This document shows, piece by piece, positions 37,079 to 46,455 of a stretch of 64,000 nt of DNA. The notes under the pieces are model-generated. The model did not search any database. It was not told where the DNA came from and worked only from the letters and a program-made list of their open reading frames with translations. Numbering within the stretch: position 1 is the first letter of the stretch; each line of letters starts with the position of its first letter. This DNA is from Kangiella shandongensis (GTDB taxonomy: Bacteria; Pseudomonadota; Gammaproteobacteria; Enterobacterales; Kangiellaceae): the NCBI RefSeq assembly GCF_020005365.1, contig NZ_JACNML010000004.1, forward strand, positions 62,001-126,000. The letters run 5' to 3'. A program made the position numbers and the translations under genes.

Positions 37079-38497
37079 ATGAGTAATTTACACGCTCAAG
37101 TCGTCGTTTTAGGTAGTGGCCCAGGGGGCTATAACGCTGCATTCCGTGCTGCTGATTTAGGCATGGATGTGATTTTAATTGAAAAGTACGACACGTTAGG
37201 TGGTGTCTGCTTAAACGTGGGTTGTATCCCATCAAAAGCATTATTGCACACAGCAAAAGTGATTGATGAAGCAGAAGAAATGTCTGCTCATGGTGTTAGC
37301 TTTGGTAAACCAAAGTTTGATATCGATAAAATCCGTGACTATAAAGATGGTGTTATCAAGCAGTTAACTGGCGGTTTGGCTGGTATGGCGAAAGGCCGTA
37401 AAGTTAAAACGGTCCAGGGTTACGGCAAATTTACTGGTGCTAATGAAATTGAAGTTGAGCACGATGGTAAAAAGCAAAAAGTCACGTTCGACAATGCTAT
37501 TATTGCTGCGGGTTCACGTGTGGTTGATCTTCCGTTCTTGCCAGAAGATGATCGTATCGTTGACTCAACCGGCGCGCTTGAGCTTCGTGATATTCCAAAG
37601 CATATGTTGGTTATCGGCGGCGGCATCATCGGTCTTGAGATGGCGACAGTATATCGTGCACTAGGTGCGAAAATTACTGTTGTTGAAATGGCTGATCAGT
37701 TAATCCCTGCTGCTGACAAAGATGTAGTTAAAGTCCTAGAGAAGTTCATCAAAGGTAAATACGAAAATATCTTGATGGAAACCAGCGTGACTAAAGTAGA
37801 AGCTAAGAAAGATGGCTTGTATGTTACGTTTGAAGGTAAGAATGCGCCAGAAAAGCCTCAGAAGTTTGACATGATCTTATCTGCGGTAGGTCGTCGTCCG
37901 AATGGTGATTTGATCGACGCTGATAAAGCGGGTGTTAAAGTAACGGATCGCGGCTTTATCGAAACCGATAAGCAAATGCGTACTAACGTTCCACACATTT
38001 ACGCTATCGGTGACATCGTTGGTCAACCTATGTTAGCACACAAAGCAACGGCCGAATCGCACGTTGCTGCTGAAGTAATTTCTGGTAAGAAGCATTATTT
38101 TGACCCATTAACGATCCCATCGGTTGCTTATACTGATCCAGAAGTCGCATGGGTTGGTCTAACCGAGAAAGAAGCGAAAGAACAAGGCGTTGATTACGGC
38201 GTGGGCAAATTCCCATGGGCAGCATCAGGTCGTGCGATTGGCGTTAATCGTAAAGAAGGCTTCACTAAGTTGTTATTCGATAAGAAAAACAATCGTGTGA
38301 TCGGTGGCGCTATCGTTGGGGTTAACGCTGGTGAGTTGATCGCAGAAGTTGGTCTGGCGATTGAAATGGGCTGTGATGCTGAAGATATTGGTTTAACCAT
38401 TCACGCTCACCCAACATTGTCTGAGTCTGTGACTTTCGCGGCAGAGGTTTATGAAGGTGTTTGTACTGACCTTCCTCCTCAGCGCAAGAAAAAGTAA
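37079..38497 (+). CDS. lpd: Dihydrolipoyl dehydrogenase E3
   Basis: FAD flavoprotein that reoxidises lipoyl groups of the pyruvate and 2-oxoglutarate dehydrogenase complexes. The 472-residue protein has the FAD-binding GSGPGGYNAA, the redox pair C44 and C49 (GGVCLNVGCIPSK), the NAD-binding GGGIIGLEM and the dimer-interface HAHPTLSE with the catalytic His-Glu pair. AGAGGAAC precedes the ATG. A 114-base gap with palindromes separates it from aceF, so it may have its own control. Confidence 0.97.
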   Translation: MSNLHAQVVVLGSGPGGYNAAFRAADLGMDVILIEKYDTLGGVCLNVGCIPSKALLHTAKVIDEAEEMSAHGVSFGKPKFDIDKIRDYKDGVIKQLTGGLAGMAKGRKVKTVQGYGKFTGANEIEVEHDGKKQKVTFDNAIIAAGSRVVDLPFLPEDDRIVDSTGALELRDIPKHMLVIGGGIIGLEMATVYRALGAKITVVEMADQLIPAADKDVVKVLEKFIKGKYENILMETSVTKVEAKKDGLYVTFEGKNAPEKPQKFDMILSAVGRRPNGDLIDADKAGVKVTDRGFIETDKQMRTNVPHIYAIGDIVGQPMLAHKATAESHVAAEVISGKKHYFDPLTIPSVAYTDPEVAWVGLTEKEAKEQGVDYGVGKFPWAASGRAIGVNRKEGFTKLLFDKKNNRVIGGAIVGVNAGELIAEVGLAIEMGCDAEDIGLTIHAHPTLSESVTFAAEVYEGVCTDLPPQRKKK

Positions 38498-38512
38498 GAA
38501 AACATCTTTCTT

Positions 38513-38623
38513 AAAAGTGTAGAGTTTTATCTAAAGAGCTAGGACTCAAGTGCTCACGTATTTCATATACGCTCCGCATTTGCGCGTGGTGCATCCTCGC
38601 TCTAAAGAAAATCTTCACTTTTA
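38513..38623. repeat. Palindromic intergenic element after lpd
   Basis: A fold-back element of about 111 bases. Its outer arms are TAAAAGTG...TAAAGAGC (38513-38540) and GCTCTAAAGA...CACTTTTA (38599-38623), and pairing continues inwards (CTAGGACTC against the block ending GCATCCTCG, then GTGCTCACG against CGTGGTGCA). The top of the hairpin is ACGTATTTCATATACG. It resembles the dispersed intergenic hairpin repeats found in many gammaproteobacterial genomes. No second copy is seen in this window. Confidence 0.55.
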
Positions 38624-38652
38624 GTTTGGTCTAAAATTAATTTGGATTTTCT

Positions 38653-38677
38653 AAAGCCTCCTTTTGGGGGCTTTTTG
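38653..38677 (+). terminator. Intrinsic terminator downstream of lpd
   Basis: AAAGCCTCC, loop TTTT, GGGGGCTTT with one G-T wobble, then further T residues. It lies 156 bases after lpd, beyond the palindromic element, and 35 bases before the lipoprotein gene. Confidence 0.82.
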
Positions 38678-38711
38678 TTATGTTAATAATAAACGATAAA
38701 AGGAAAATACG

Positions 38712-39098
38712 ATGAGAATCATTATTCTGTCTTTGTTTTTAGTTGGTTTTTTAAGTGCTTGCAATACCAGTCGTCCTTTAACTAATTTACATGATCACAA
38801 TATTGAGTACTTAGTTGATAATGGCGAAACACTTGAAGATGTAAAGCTAAGTATATTACGTGCGGGACAGTCTCTTGGCTGGGAAATGACGCCACTAAAA
38901 CCAGGTTTAATTCGAGGCACCCTGAAGTTACGTGCGCATACTGCTATCGTCAAAATCCCATATAACATGAAGAGCTATAGTATTATTTACGTCGATAGTG
39001 TGAACCTGGACTATGATGGCAAGAATATCCATCGTAGTTACCCTCGCTGGGTTAATAATCTTAAGGTAAAGATTGATGACTTTATCGCTACGAGATAA
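38712..39098 (+). CDS. Small predicted lipoprotein of unknown function
   Basis: A 128-residue protein with a hydrophobic signal peptide and lipobox LSAC at 14-17, so C17 should be lipidated after export. The mature part is short, basic and mixed alpha/beta, with two segments resembling a small repeat-like fold (EDVKLSILRAGQSLGWEM; NNLKVKIDDFI). AAAAGGAAAA precedes the ATG. I do not recognise the family. It is flanked by terminators on both sides and so is an independent unit. Confidence 0.75.
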   Translation: MRIIILSLFLVGFLSACNTSRPLTNLHDHNIEYLVDNGETLEDVKLSILRAGQSLGWEMTPLKPGLIRGTLKLRAHTAIVKIPYNMKSYSIIYVDSVNLDYDGKNIHRSYPRWVNNLKVKIDDFIATR

Positions 39099-39113
39099 GC
39101 GCTCTTGTTATTT

Positions 39114-39141
39114 AAAAGGCTTCCTATGGGAAGCCTTTTTT
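39114..39141 (+). terminator. Intrinsic terminator after the lipoprotein gene
   Basis: AAAAGGCTTCC, loop TATG, GGAAGCCTTTTTT: an eleven-base stem followed by T residues, 15 bases after the stop codon. Confidence 0.92.
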
Positions 39142-39192
39142 GTACCGGTTGATTTGATGAAGCCTACAGTGATGATGACGTTAAGTTTGTAA

Positions 39193-39294
39193 TTACCCTG
39201 GGCTTCTAATTTCTTTTAAGTCTGTTGTTGCAGATCCCACAACCACCATGAGGGAGCTGATATTGGTTAGGACGTTTAGGTTATAGGGCAGGTT
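39193..39294 (-). pseudogene. Decayed 3' fragment of an EamA-type transporter gene
   Basis: On the minus strand this stretch reads NLPYNLNVLTNISSLMVVVG, then SATTDLKEIRSPG and a stop. That matches the end of the intact transporter next door (YLPSEPLNALSIVGSIMVVL, then GSATT): 14 of the first 25 aligned positions agree. The DNA core 39224-39251 equals 39451-39478 at 27 of 28 bases, a direct repeat offset by 227. Upstream in the same frame a TAA breaks translation (about 39300), so no complete gene exists. It is either a relic of a paralogue or a partial duplication. Confidence 0.65.
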
Positions 39295-39342
39295 CGCTTT
39301 TTAAGCGCAGTCCATCGACTTTCTAAGTTACTGGTGCACCCA

Positions 39343-39378
39343 ATGGGACAGGCCCGGTTATAGCTATGCCTGACCCAT
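39343..39378. other. Long hairpin downstream of the EamA gene
   Basis: ATGGGaCAGGC (39343-39353) pairs with GCCTGaCCCAT (39368-39378), ten of eleven positions, with a 14-base loop. It lies just beyond the stop of the minus-strand transporter gene and may end that transcript, although no T-run follows. Confidence 0.4.
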
Positions 39379-39389
39379 CCTATTCTTCT

Positions 39390-40349
39390 CTATATTTGCG
39401 GCGATGGTGATTGCTTAACTATTTTGGACTTCCTTTTTCCCGCTAATGCCGTTGTTGCAGATCCCAAAACCACCATGATCGAACCGACAATGCTCAAAGC
39501 ATTTAGCGGCTCCGAAGGCAGGTAGTCCGGGTAGAAGTGAGCGACAACTTTCATGCTGAGGATGGTGACTAGTGGTGTTAAGGCTAAAATAGCACTGACT
39601 CGAGAGGCCTCCCAGTGGGCTAAGGCTTCGGCGAATGAACCATAGGCTACAATGGTGTTCAAGCAGCAGAAAATCAATAAGCCCCAGCCCAGTGTATCCA
39701 AAGGCAGCACTTGAGATGGCTCGCTCCAGGGCATCAAAATAAATACACTGGAGATATAAATAATGAACATGATTTGGTTGGAGCTGTAGGTGTTGAGTAG
39801 CTGTTTCTGTGCTAGGGCATATCCTGCCCAGGTTATAGCGGCAAGAAGCATCCAGAAGAGACCAACGGTATAGGCGCCATCAAGGTTTTCCATTATCTCA
39901 CTGAACCGCATATTAAAAAACAGAATCAAGCCAATGACAAAGCAGATAAAGCCGAGCCACTGCCATTTATTGAAACTTTCCTTAAAGATTATCAGACCGC
40001 CCAGAAGCATGAACATGGGGGCAGTCTGGATCATGACCTGGGCACTACTGGGGGTAATCGTGTCGACCCCGAAAAGATAGAATACGTAGTTAGCACATAA
40101 GCCGAGTATCGCCACCAGGATAAGTATCAACGTGATTCCTTTGAGAACTTTTAAGTTGGGCACTCGTCTTCGTACGACCATATAAAACAACAGAAAAATG
40201 GCAGCAACGGCAAATCGGTACCAGGTTACGGTAACCGCATCCATTTGTAGAAGTATGCCCTTTAGTGCAATGGGAAGCAGCCCCCAAAGGAATACGGTAG
40301 TAAGGGACAGAATTAATCCTAGCTGCCAGCGACCGGATACAATGTGCAT
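39390..40349 (-). CDS. EamA/DMT-superfamily permease
   Basis: A 319-residue membrane protein with about ten hydrophobic segments in two five-helix EamA repeats (about 10-140 and 155-300), typical of the drug/metabolite transporter superfamily (RhaT/YdcZ-like). The substrate cannot be told from sequence; such proteins export amino acids or other small metabolites. The C-terminus is basic (GKRKSK). The gene diverges from the DPP-IV gene across 144 bases, and a degraded fragment resembling its 3' end lies just beyond its stop. Confidence 0.85.
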   Translation of the reverse strand: MHIVSGRWQLGLILSLTTVFLWGLLPIALKGILLQMDAVTVTWYRFAVAAIFLLFYMVVRRRVPNLKVLKGITLILILVAILGLCANYVFYLFGVDTITPSSAQVMIQTAPMFMLLGGLIIFKESFNKWQWLGFICFVIGLILFFNMRFSEIMENLDGAYTVGLFWMLLAAITWAGYALAQKQLLNTYSSNQIMFIIYISSVFILMPWSEPSQVLPLDTLGWGLLIFCCLNTIVAYGSFAEALAHWEASRVSAILALTPLVTILSMKVVAHFYPDYLPSEPLNALSIVGSIMVVLGSATTALAGKRKSKIVKQSPSPQI

Positions 40350-40493
40350 AGTGACTCTCGAACCGACGTAAAGTTTGGATTATGCAGTAAAAAATAAGCC
40401 GTGACTAGCCATGATTGGTACCATAACACGATTGATTGTTTGCAGCGTAAATTCTATGATGCATTATCCAGAAAATATGGGGAATATTAGGTT

Positions 40494-42743
40494 ATGAGTT
40501 ATGTTAAGACCCTGCTGAACGGGGTTCTTCTGGCGACTGCAGGAGCAGGAGTAATGACAGCACAGGCTGATAAAAATGAAGAAAGGCTAACGGTTGAGAG
40601 AATTTATGCCGATCCGGCTCTTACAGGGCCAGAACCAAGTTCGGTTAAATTATCTCCAGATGGTCGCCGAGTGACGTTCCTGAAGGGAAAAGAAGAGGAA
40701 CAGGAGCGCTTGGATTTGTGGGAATATAACTTGGCTGACCAACAGTCTCGGATGTTGGTTGACTCCGCGGATTTAATGCCGGGCGAGGAAAAGCTTTCAG
40801 ATGAAGAAAAGGCACGTCGAGAGCGTATGCGCTTATTCGCTAAGGGGATTATTAATTACTATTGGGGTGATGATGGTGAAACTCTGTTATTCCCTTTAGG
40901 TGGTGATATTTTTGTCCATGACCTGACCAAGCCGGCAGACGAAGCGACGAAGCAGCTTACGCAAACTGCAACTTACGAAACAGACGTTAAGCTTTCTCCG
41001 GATGGCAAAAGTGTTTCTTTCATCCGCGAGCAGGATATCTTTATTGTTGATACTGAAAGCGGCGAAGAGCGTCAGCTGACATTTGATGGTGAGGGAACCA
41101 TCAAAAATGGTATGGCAGAATTTGTGGCTCAGGAAGAAATGGGGCGTCTGACCGGTTATTGGTGGTCGCCGAACAGTAAAAAGCTGGCTTATTTGAAAGT
41201 TGATGAGTCGCCGGTCAACGTTGAAAAGCGTTACGAAATTAATGCCGAAGATTTTACGGTATTTGAACAACGTTATCCGAGCACCGGCACCAACAATGTG
41301 ACCATCAAGCTGGGTGTACTCGATTTGACCAGCGGTAAAACAACCTGGGTTGACATTGGTGAAGAGAAAGATATTTATATTCCTCGGGTGAAATGGTTGA
41401 GCGACTCGAAGCGAGTGTCATTCCAGTGGCAGAGTCGCGATCAAAAAACTTTGAAGCTGATGTTCGCCGACGCAGAAACCGGAAAGTCGCATGAGGTGTT
41501 AACTGAAACGGCAGAGACCTGGATTAATCTGACCAAAGACTTGCACTTTCTAAAGCGACATAATGCTTTTGTCTGGACCTCTGAGCGTAGTGGTTTCCGA
41601 CACATTTATCTGTATGACCTCAAAGGCGAGCTTATTAATCAACTTACCGCCGGTGACTGGGTTGTGAATAAAGTTTACGGCGTTGATGAAGAGTCGGGGC
41701 TGATTTACTTTGATGCTAATAAAGACAGTCCACTACAGCAACACCTGTATTCTGTACCGATGAATGGCTCTGGTGACATTGAAAAAGTTACCACAAAAGC
41801 AGGCGTCCATGACGTTAGTTTCGCTAAAAATATGCAGCTATTTGTCGATTATTTCTCTTCGGTTGAGCAGCCACCACAGGTCAGTTTGCGCCAAGCCAAC
41901 GGTAAGCTGGTGACCTGGCTGGAAGAAAATAAACTGGATGCCGAGCACCCTTACTATCCTTACTACCAGTCAGCGTCTAAACCTGAATTTGGCAAGATCA
42001 AAGCTGATGATGGTCAGGAGATGTATTACCGCCTGTATAAGCCAACGAATATGGAAGCTGGTAAAACCTATCCCGTCATTGTTGATGTTTACGGTGGGCC
42101 TCACGCACAGCGTGTACAAAATGTCTGGGGCGCTAGAAACACTTACTGGCATCATATGATGGCGGATCGCGGTTTCGTTATTTTCTCACTGGATAACCGT
42201 GGCTCCTGGAATCGAGGTAAAGCATTTGAAGATCCGATTTATCGAAAATTGGGCGATGTCGAAGTTCAGGATCAGGTGAAAGGTGTCGATTTCTTAAAAT
42301 CACTACCATATGTAGACTCTGAGCGCATTGGCATGTTCGGGTGGTCTTACGGTGGTTACATGACCATCATGAGTATGTTTAAGAAGCCCGACGTGTTTAA
42401 AGCCGGCGTTTCAGTCGCACCCGTGACCGACTGGTACCTGTATGATACTCACTATACCGAGCGTTACCTGGCTCACCCCGAAGATAATAAAGACGGTTAC
42501 GAGCAGAGTAATGTCTTTCCCTATTTGGAGGGCTTAGAGGGGGACTTAATGATCATTCATGGCATGGCGGATGATAATGTTTTATTCACCAATAGTACTA
42601 AATTATTTAAAGCCTTGCAGGATGCTAATAAGCCGTTCGATATGATGAACTACCCGGGCAGTAAACACTCTATCTGGGGGCAGAAGACACGAACCCATGT
42701 CTTTAATACCATCACTGATTATTTTGAAGAGCATTTAAAGTAA
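40494..42743 (+). CDS. Dipeptidyl-peptidase IV type serine peptidase (S9)
   Basis: Predicted exported prolyl dipeptidase of the S9B type, 749 residues. A signal peptide (about 1-25, ending TAQA) is followed by an N-terminal beta-propeller containing the EE pair typical of DPP-IV (VAQEEMGR) and a C-terminal alpha/beta-hydrolase domain. The predicted catalytic triad is S618 (GWSYGG), D693 (MADDN) and H725 (SKHSIWG). It should release N-terminal X-Pro dipeptides from peptides, fitting the peptide-using genes elsewhere in the window. A terminator follows. Confidence 0.93.
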   Translation: MSYVKTLLNGVLLATAGAGVMTAQADKNEERLTVERIYADPALTGPEPSSVKLSPDGRRVTFLKGKEEEQERLDLWEYNLADQQSRMLVDSADLMPGEEKLSDEEKARRERMRLFAKGIINYYWGDDGETLLFPLGGDIFVHDLTKPADEATKQLTQTATYETDVKLSPDGKSVSFIREQDIFIVDTESGEERQLTFDGEGTIKNGMAEFVAQEEMGRLTGYWWSPNSKKLAYLKVDESPVNVEKRYEINAEDFTVFEQRYPSTGTNNVTIKLGVLDLTSGKTTWVDIGEEKDIYIPRVKWLSDSKRVSFQWQSRDQKTLKLMFADAETGKSHEVLTETAETWINLTKDLHFLKRHNAFVWTSERSGFRHIYLYDLKGELINQLTAGDWVVNKVYGVDEESGLIYFDANKDSPLQQHLYSVPMNGSGDIEKVTTKAGVHDVSFAKNMQLFVDYFSSVEQPPQVSLRQANGKLVTWLEENKLDAEHPYYPYYQSASKPEFGKIKADDGQEMYYRLYKPTNMEAGKTYPVIVDVYGGPHAQRVQNVWGARNTYWHHMMADRGFVIFSLDNRGSWNRGKAFEDPIYRKLGDVEVQDQVKGVDFLKSLPYVDSERIGMFGWSYGGYMTIMSMFKKPDVFKAGVSVAPVTDWYLYDTHYTERYLAHPEDNKDGYEQSNVFPYLEGLEGDLMIIHGMADDNVLFTNSTKLFKALQDANKPFDMMNYPGSKHSIWGQKTRTHVFNTITDYFEEHLK

Positions 42744-42758
42744 TCAGTGATACTTAAG

Positions 42759-42784
42759 AAAGCGGCCTTCGAGCCGCTTTTTTT
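42759..42784 (+). terminator. Intrinsic terminator after the S9 peptidase gene
   Basis: AAAGCGGC, loop CTTCGA, GCCGCTTT and further T residues, 15 bases after the stop. It rules out an upstream start for the next gene. Confidence 0.9.
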
Positions 42785-42866
42785 ATGGCATAACTTTGAC
42801 GTGGTATTTGATATTGAGCAAATGAACGTTTTATTCTGTAGAAAGTTCAAATTTACGGAGCGGTTT

Positions 42867-43940
42867 ATGAAGTTAATTACTGTATTAGGAATCTTGCTCT
42901 TCAGTACGTTACAGGCTGCTGAAGTCCCTGAAAACTTTACGATTGACGTTTTTGCCCCAGACGTTGAAGGGGCGAGGCAAATGGCTTTATCTGACTCGGG
43001 AGTCATTTATGCTGGTACCCGAAAAGCTGGCAAGGTGTATGCTGTGGAAGACACCGATGGTGACTTTAAAGCAGATAAGGTTTACACCATTATTGATGAC
43101 CTCTATATGCCTAGTGCTGTTACTTATCATCAGGGCGATTTATACGTTGCGGAAGTGGATAAGGTTTTGCGTTTTAAAGCAATCGACAAGCACTACAAAG
43201 AGTCACCAGAACCGGAAGTGGTGTACGACGACTTACCTGATAAGAGTCACCATGGCTGGAAATACATAAAATTTGGTCCTGATGGCCGACTCTATATCCC
43301 TATCGGCGTGCCCTGCAATGTGTGCGATGAAGATGATCAGCGCTTTGGGACTATTATCGCTGTCGATCTCGAAACAAAAAAGCATGAGTTTATTGCAACA
43401 GGTGTACGTAACAGTGTGGGTTTTGACTGGCACCCACAAACCGGTGAGTTATGGTTTACTGATAATGGGCGAGATTGGCTGGGTGATGATGAACCTGCAT
43501 GTGAGTTGAATAGAGTCACCAGGGCCGGGGAGTTTTTCGGTTTCCCATACGTGCATGGTGAAGACTTTATGGATCCCGCTTTTGGCGAAAAATTAGGGGA
43601 GCGCGAGTTCACACCGCCAGCATGGGAGTTTCAGGCTCATGTGGCACCTCTTGGAATGGCCTTCTATACCGGTGATATGTTTCCTGAGGAATATCAGAAT
43701 TCCATCTTTGTTACGCAACACGGTTCCTGGAATCGTAGTACCAAGGTCGGTTATAAGGTGGTGCGCCTGACCTTAAAGGGTAATCAAGTGATATCCCAGG
43801 ACGATTTTATTACTGGCTGGCTGGTTGACGGTGAAGTCAAAGGACGTCCTAATGACGTTATTCAGTTACCAGACGGCTCTCTATTAGTTTCTGACGATGG
43901 CTTCGGCAAAATTTATCGAATCAGTTATCAACCTAATTGA
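42867..43940 (+). CDS. Exported sorbosone/glucose dehydrogenase-like beta-propeller protein
   Basis: A 357-residue protein with a signal peptide (MKLITVLGILLFSTLQAAEV, cleavage near 18-19) and a six-bladed propeller of the PQQ-dependent sugar dehydrogenase (GDH-B/sorbosone dehydrogenase) type: SDSGVIYAGTR, VTYHQGDLYVAEVDKVLRF, FGPDGRLYIPIG, GSWNRSTKVGY and LPDGSLLVSDDGFGKIYRI are typical. The frame is open further upstream, but the ATG at 42867 has GGAG six bases before it and a proper signal peptide. The sugar substrate and cofactor use are not certain. It is periplasmic. Confidence 0.85.
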   Translation: MKLITVLGILLFSTLQAAEVPENFTIDVFAPDVEGARQMALSDSGVIYAGTRKAGKVYAVEDTDGDFKADKVYTIIDDLYMPSAVTYHQGDLYVAEVDKVLRFKAIDKHYKESPEPEVVYDDLPDKSHHGWKYIKFGPDGRLYIPIGVPCNVCDEDDQRFGTIIAVDLETKKHEFIATGVRNSVGFDWHPQTGELWFTDNGRDWLGDDEPACELNRVTRAGEFFGFPYVHGEDFMDPAFGEKLGEREFTPPAWEFQAHVAPLGMAFYTGDMFPEEYQNSIFVTQHGSWNRSTKVGYKVVRLTLKGNQVISQDDFITGWLVDGEVKGRPNDVIQLPDGSLLVSDDGFGKIYRISYQPN

Positions 43941-44048
43941 TTGAATTATATGGTTTTTTATGGAGAGTTAATTTGTTTACTTTTGCAGCTTGAAATTAGT
44001 TTACAAATAGGCTTGATTTCGCCATCAATATAACCATAATGGCCATTT

Positions 44049-44064
44049 AGACGTCTAAACATCT
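44049..44064. promoter_or_regulatory. MetJ operator (tandem met boxes) upstream of metE
   Basis: AGACGTCT (44049-44056) is a perfect met box, followed directly by AAACATCT (44057-44064), which matches six of eight positions. MetJ binds such tandem boxes with S-adenosylmethionine as co-repressor. The site lies 84 bases before the metE start. A further palindrome, AATGGCCATT (44038-44047), abuts it and may be a weak third box. Confidence 0.85.
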
Positions 44065-44147
44065 TTAGCGCATGGTAGTTATGAATTGAATAAACCGCAT
44101 TCAGTGGTAATGCGCTTTTATGGTTAACAACAGCTTAGGAAATAACG

Positions 44148-46442
44148 ATGGCACAATCACATGTTTTAGGGCTTCCTCGGATAGGAGCCAAACGAGAACT
44201 GAAATTCGCACTGGAAAAGTACTGGCGTAAAGACATTTCGCAAACCGAACTGCAGCAAGTTGCAGCAAAAATCCGCCAAACTAATTGGCAGTCGGCCAAG
44301 GACAAAGGAATTGATTGGCTTACGGTCGGTGACTTTTCTTTTTATGATCAGGTGTTAGACACCTCCATCTTACTGGAGGTTACGCCTGAGCGTTTCGAAC
44401 AAGGGCTGGCAGATAACTTATTGGATAATTATTTTCGTATTGCCCGTGGTTCGGCTCCAAGCGGAAGTCAGGTCCAACCCAGCGAAATGACTAAGTGGTT
44501 TAATACCAATTACCACTACATTGTTCCTGAATTTAAAAAGGAACAGCAGTTTGGTCTTAACACGGCTTTATTGCAGCCACAAATTGAGCAGGCAAAAACA
44601 CTATCCAAGCACTTGAAGATGCAGTTAATCGGGCCGGTAACCTATTTATTTTTAGGCAAGGAGCGTGACAGCGCTGAGTTTGATAAGTTGTCATTACTGC
44701 CAGGTCTAGTTAAAGCCTATCAGTCGATACTGGATTATCTCAATCAGCAGGGCATTCAGTGGGTACAGATTGAAGAGCCGATCCTGGCCCTGGATCTGGA
44801 TGATGCCTGGCTCAATGCTATTACTCAGTCCTACACTGAGCTCGCTGCCGATACCGACATTCAGCTACTACTGACCACTTACTTTGGTCGTATCGACGAC
44901 AAGTTTGACCGTATTGCTGAATTGCCCGTTGATGGTTTACATCTGGATGTCATCGCTGATGGTGCTGCGCAATTGAAACTGGTAAAAGAATACTGGCCAA
45001 GCTCGAAAGTATTATCAGTTGGCATCGTTAATGGTCGTAATATTTGGCGGAACGAGCTACGCCGCAGTCTGGCAACATTGCAGGATGTTAAGCAACATTA
45101 TGGTGATAACTTATGGCTCGGTAGCAGTTGCTCTTTGCTGCATAGTCCTGTTGACCTGAATAGCGAGCAAAAGTTGGATGACGAGTTGAAGCAATGGTTA
45201 GCCTTCGCTGAGCAAAAGGTAACAGAAATTGCGCATTTAACGGCTGCTATAAACCAGGGAGAAACTGCCATAAAAGAGGCTTTGGAGCTCAGCGACAAAG
45301 CAGTGGCGTCTCGTGCGGAGTCAGAAGTCGTTAATAACCGAAAAGTGCAGCAGCGACTAGCCAATATTACGGATATCCAGCGCCAACGAGCGTCGGAATT
45401 TGAGCAGCGAAAAGTTGCACAGAAAAATCATTTTAATTTCCCCCTGTTAGCGACGACAACGATTGGTTCATTCCCACAAACGGATACTATTCGTCAGGCG
45501 CGAAAAAGCTATAAATCTCAGCAGATTAATCAAGCCGAATATACACAAGCCATCCAGCAAGAAATCAGACAGGCAATCGAGGAACAGGAGTCTATCGGTC
45601 TGGATGTTCTGGTACATGGTGAGGCCGAGCGTAATGATATGGTCGAGTATTTTGGTGAGCAGTTAAATGGCTTTGCCTTTACTCAGTTTGGCTGGGTACA
45701 AAGTTATGGTAGTCGCTGCGTAAAGCCGCCCATTATTTACGGCGACGTATGGCGTAAACAGCCGATCACCGTTGAGTGGTCCAAGTATGCGCAGTCATTG
45801 TCTGAGAAAAAAGTGAAGGGGATGTTAACCGGACCGACGACGATTCTGGCCTGGTCATTTGAGCGCGAAGATTTACCTGCTTATCAGATTGCGGATCAAG
45901 TTGCTTTAGCGTTAAGAGATGAAGTCATAGACTTAGAGGCCAACGGTATTGATGTCATTCAAGTGGATGAGCCTGCGTTCCGAGAGTTGCTGCCCTTACG
46001 TAAAAGTGAGCAAGCTGCTTACCTTGAGTGGTCTGTGAATGCATTTCGTTTAGCGACTGCAGGCGTCAAAGATACTACTCAGATCCATACTCATATGTGT
46101 TATTCCGAGTTTAATGAGGTCATTGACTCAATTGCCCGTCTGGACGCCGATGTGATTACCATTGAATCGTCTCGTTCGGATATGGAGTTGCTACAAACCT
46201 TTAATGACTTTAAGTACCCGAATGAGATTGGGCCTGGTGTTTATGATATTCATTCACCAAGAATTCCAACCACAGAGGAAGTGGAAAAGCTATTAATACA
46301 AGCGGCTAACTACATTCCGCTTGAGCAGTTGTGGGTTAATCCTGACTGTGGGCTGAAAACGAGAACTTGGGAGCAGGTGAGACCGGCTCTTCAAAATCTC
46401 GTAGAAGCAGCGAAGGAAGCTCGTGAAAAATTAACGGCTTAG
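44148..46442 (+). CDS. metE: Cobalamin-independent methionine synthase MetE
   Basis: Transfers the methyl group of 5-methyltetrahydropteroyl-tri-L-glutamate to homocysteine in the last step of methionine synthesis. The 764-residue protein has the two barrels of the MetE fold. The zinc ligands H649 and C651 (HTHMC), E673 and C734 (NPDCGLKTR) are all present, each eight positions later than in the E. coli enzyme. Expression is probably repressed by MetJ. A strong bidirectional terminator follows. Confidence 0.97.
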   Translation: MAQSHVLGLPRIGAKRELKFALEKYWRKDISQTELQQVAAKIRQTNWQSAKDKGIDWLTVGDFSFYDQVLDTSILLEVTPERFEQGLADNLLDNYFRIARGSAPSGSQVQPSEMTKWFNTNYHYIVPEFKKEQQFGLNTALLQPQIEQAKTLSKHLKMQLIGPVTYLFLGKERDSAEFDKLSLLPGLVKAYQSILDYLNQQGIQWVQIEEPILALDLDDAWLNAITQSYTELAADTDIQLLLTTYFGRIDDKFDRIAELPVDGLHLDVIADGAAQLKLVKEYWPSSKVLSVGIVNGRNIWRNELRRSLATLQDVKQHYGDNLWLGSSCSLLHSPVDLNSEQKLDDELKQWLAFAEQKVTEIAHLTAAINQGETAIKEALELSDKAVASRAESEVVNNRKVQQRLANITDIQRQRASEFEQRKVAQKNHFNFPLLATTTIGSFPQTDTIRQARKSYKSQQINQAEYTQAIQQEIRQAIEEQESIGLDVLVHGEAERNDMVEYFGEQLNGFAFTQFGWVQSYGSRCVKPPIIYGDVWRKQPITVEWSKYAQSLSEKKVKGMLTGPTTILAWSFEREDLPAYQIADQVALALRDEVIDLEANGIDVIQVDEPAFRELLPLRKSEQAAYLEWSVNAFRLATAGVKDTTQIHTHMCYSEFNEVIDSIARLDADVITIESSRSDMELLQTFNDFKYPNEIGPGVYDIHSPRIPTTEEVEKLLIQAANYIPLEQLWVNPDCGLKTRTWEQVRPALQNLVEAAKEAREKLTA

Positions 46443-46455
46443 TATGTCAGGCATA

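Noticed and set aside
42747-42866. Extended N-terminus of the sorbosone-dehydrogenase-like protein
   Set aside because: It would run through the terminator hairpin of the previous gene and hide a good signal peptide that starts at 42867.
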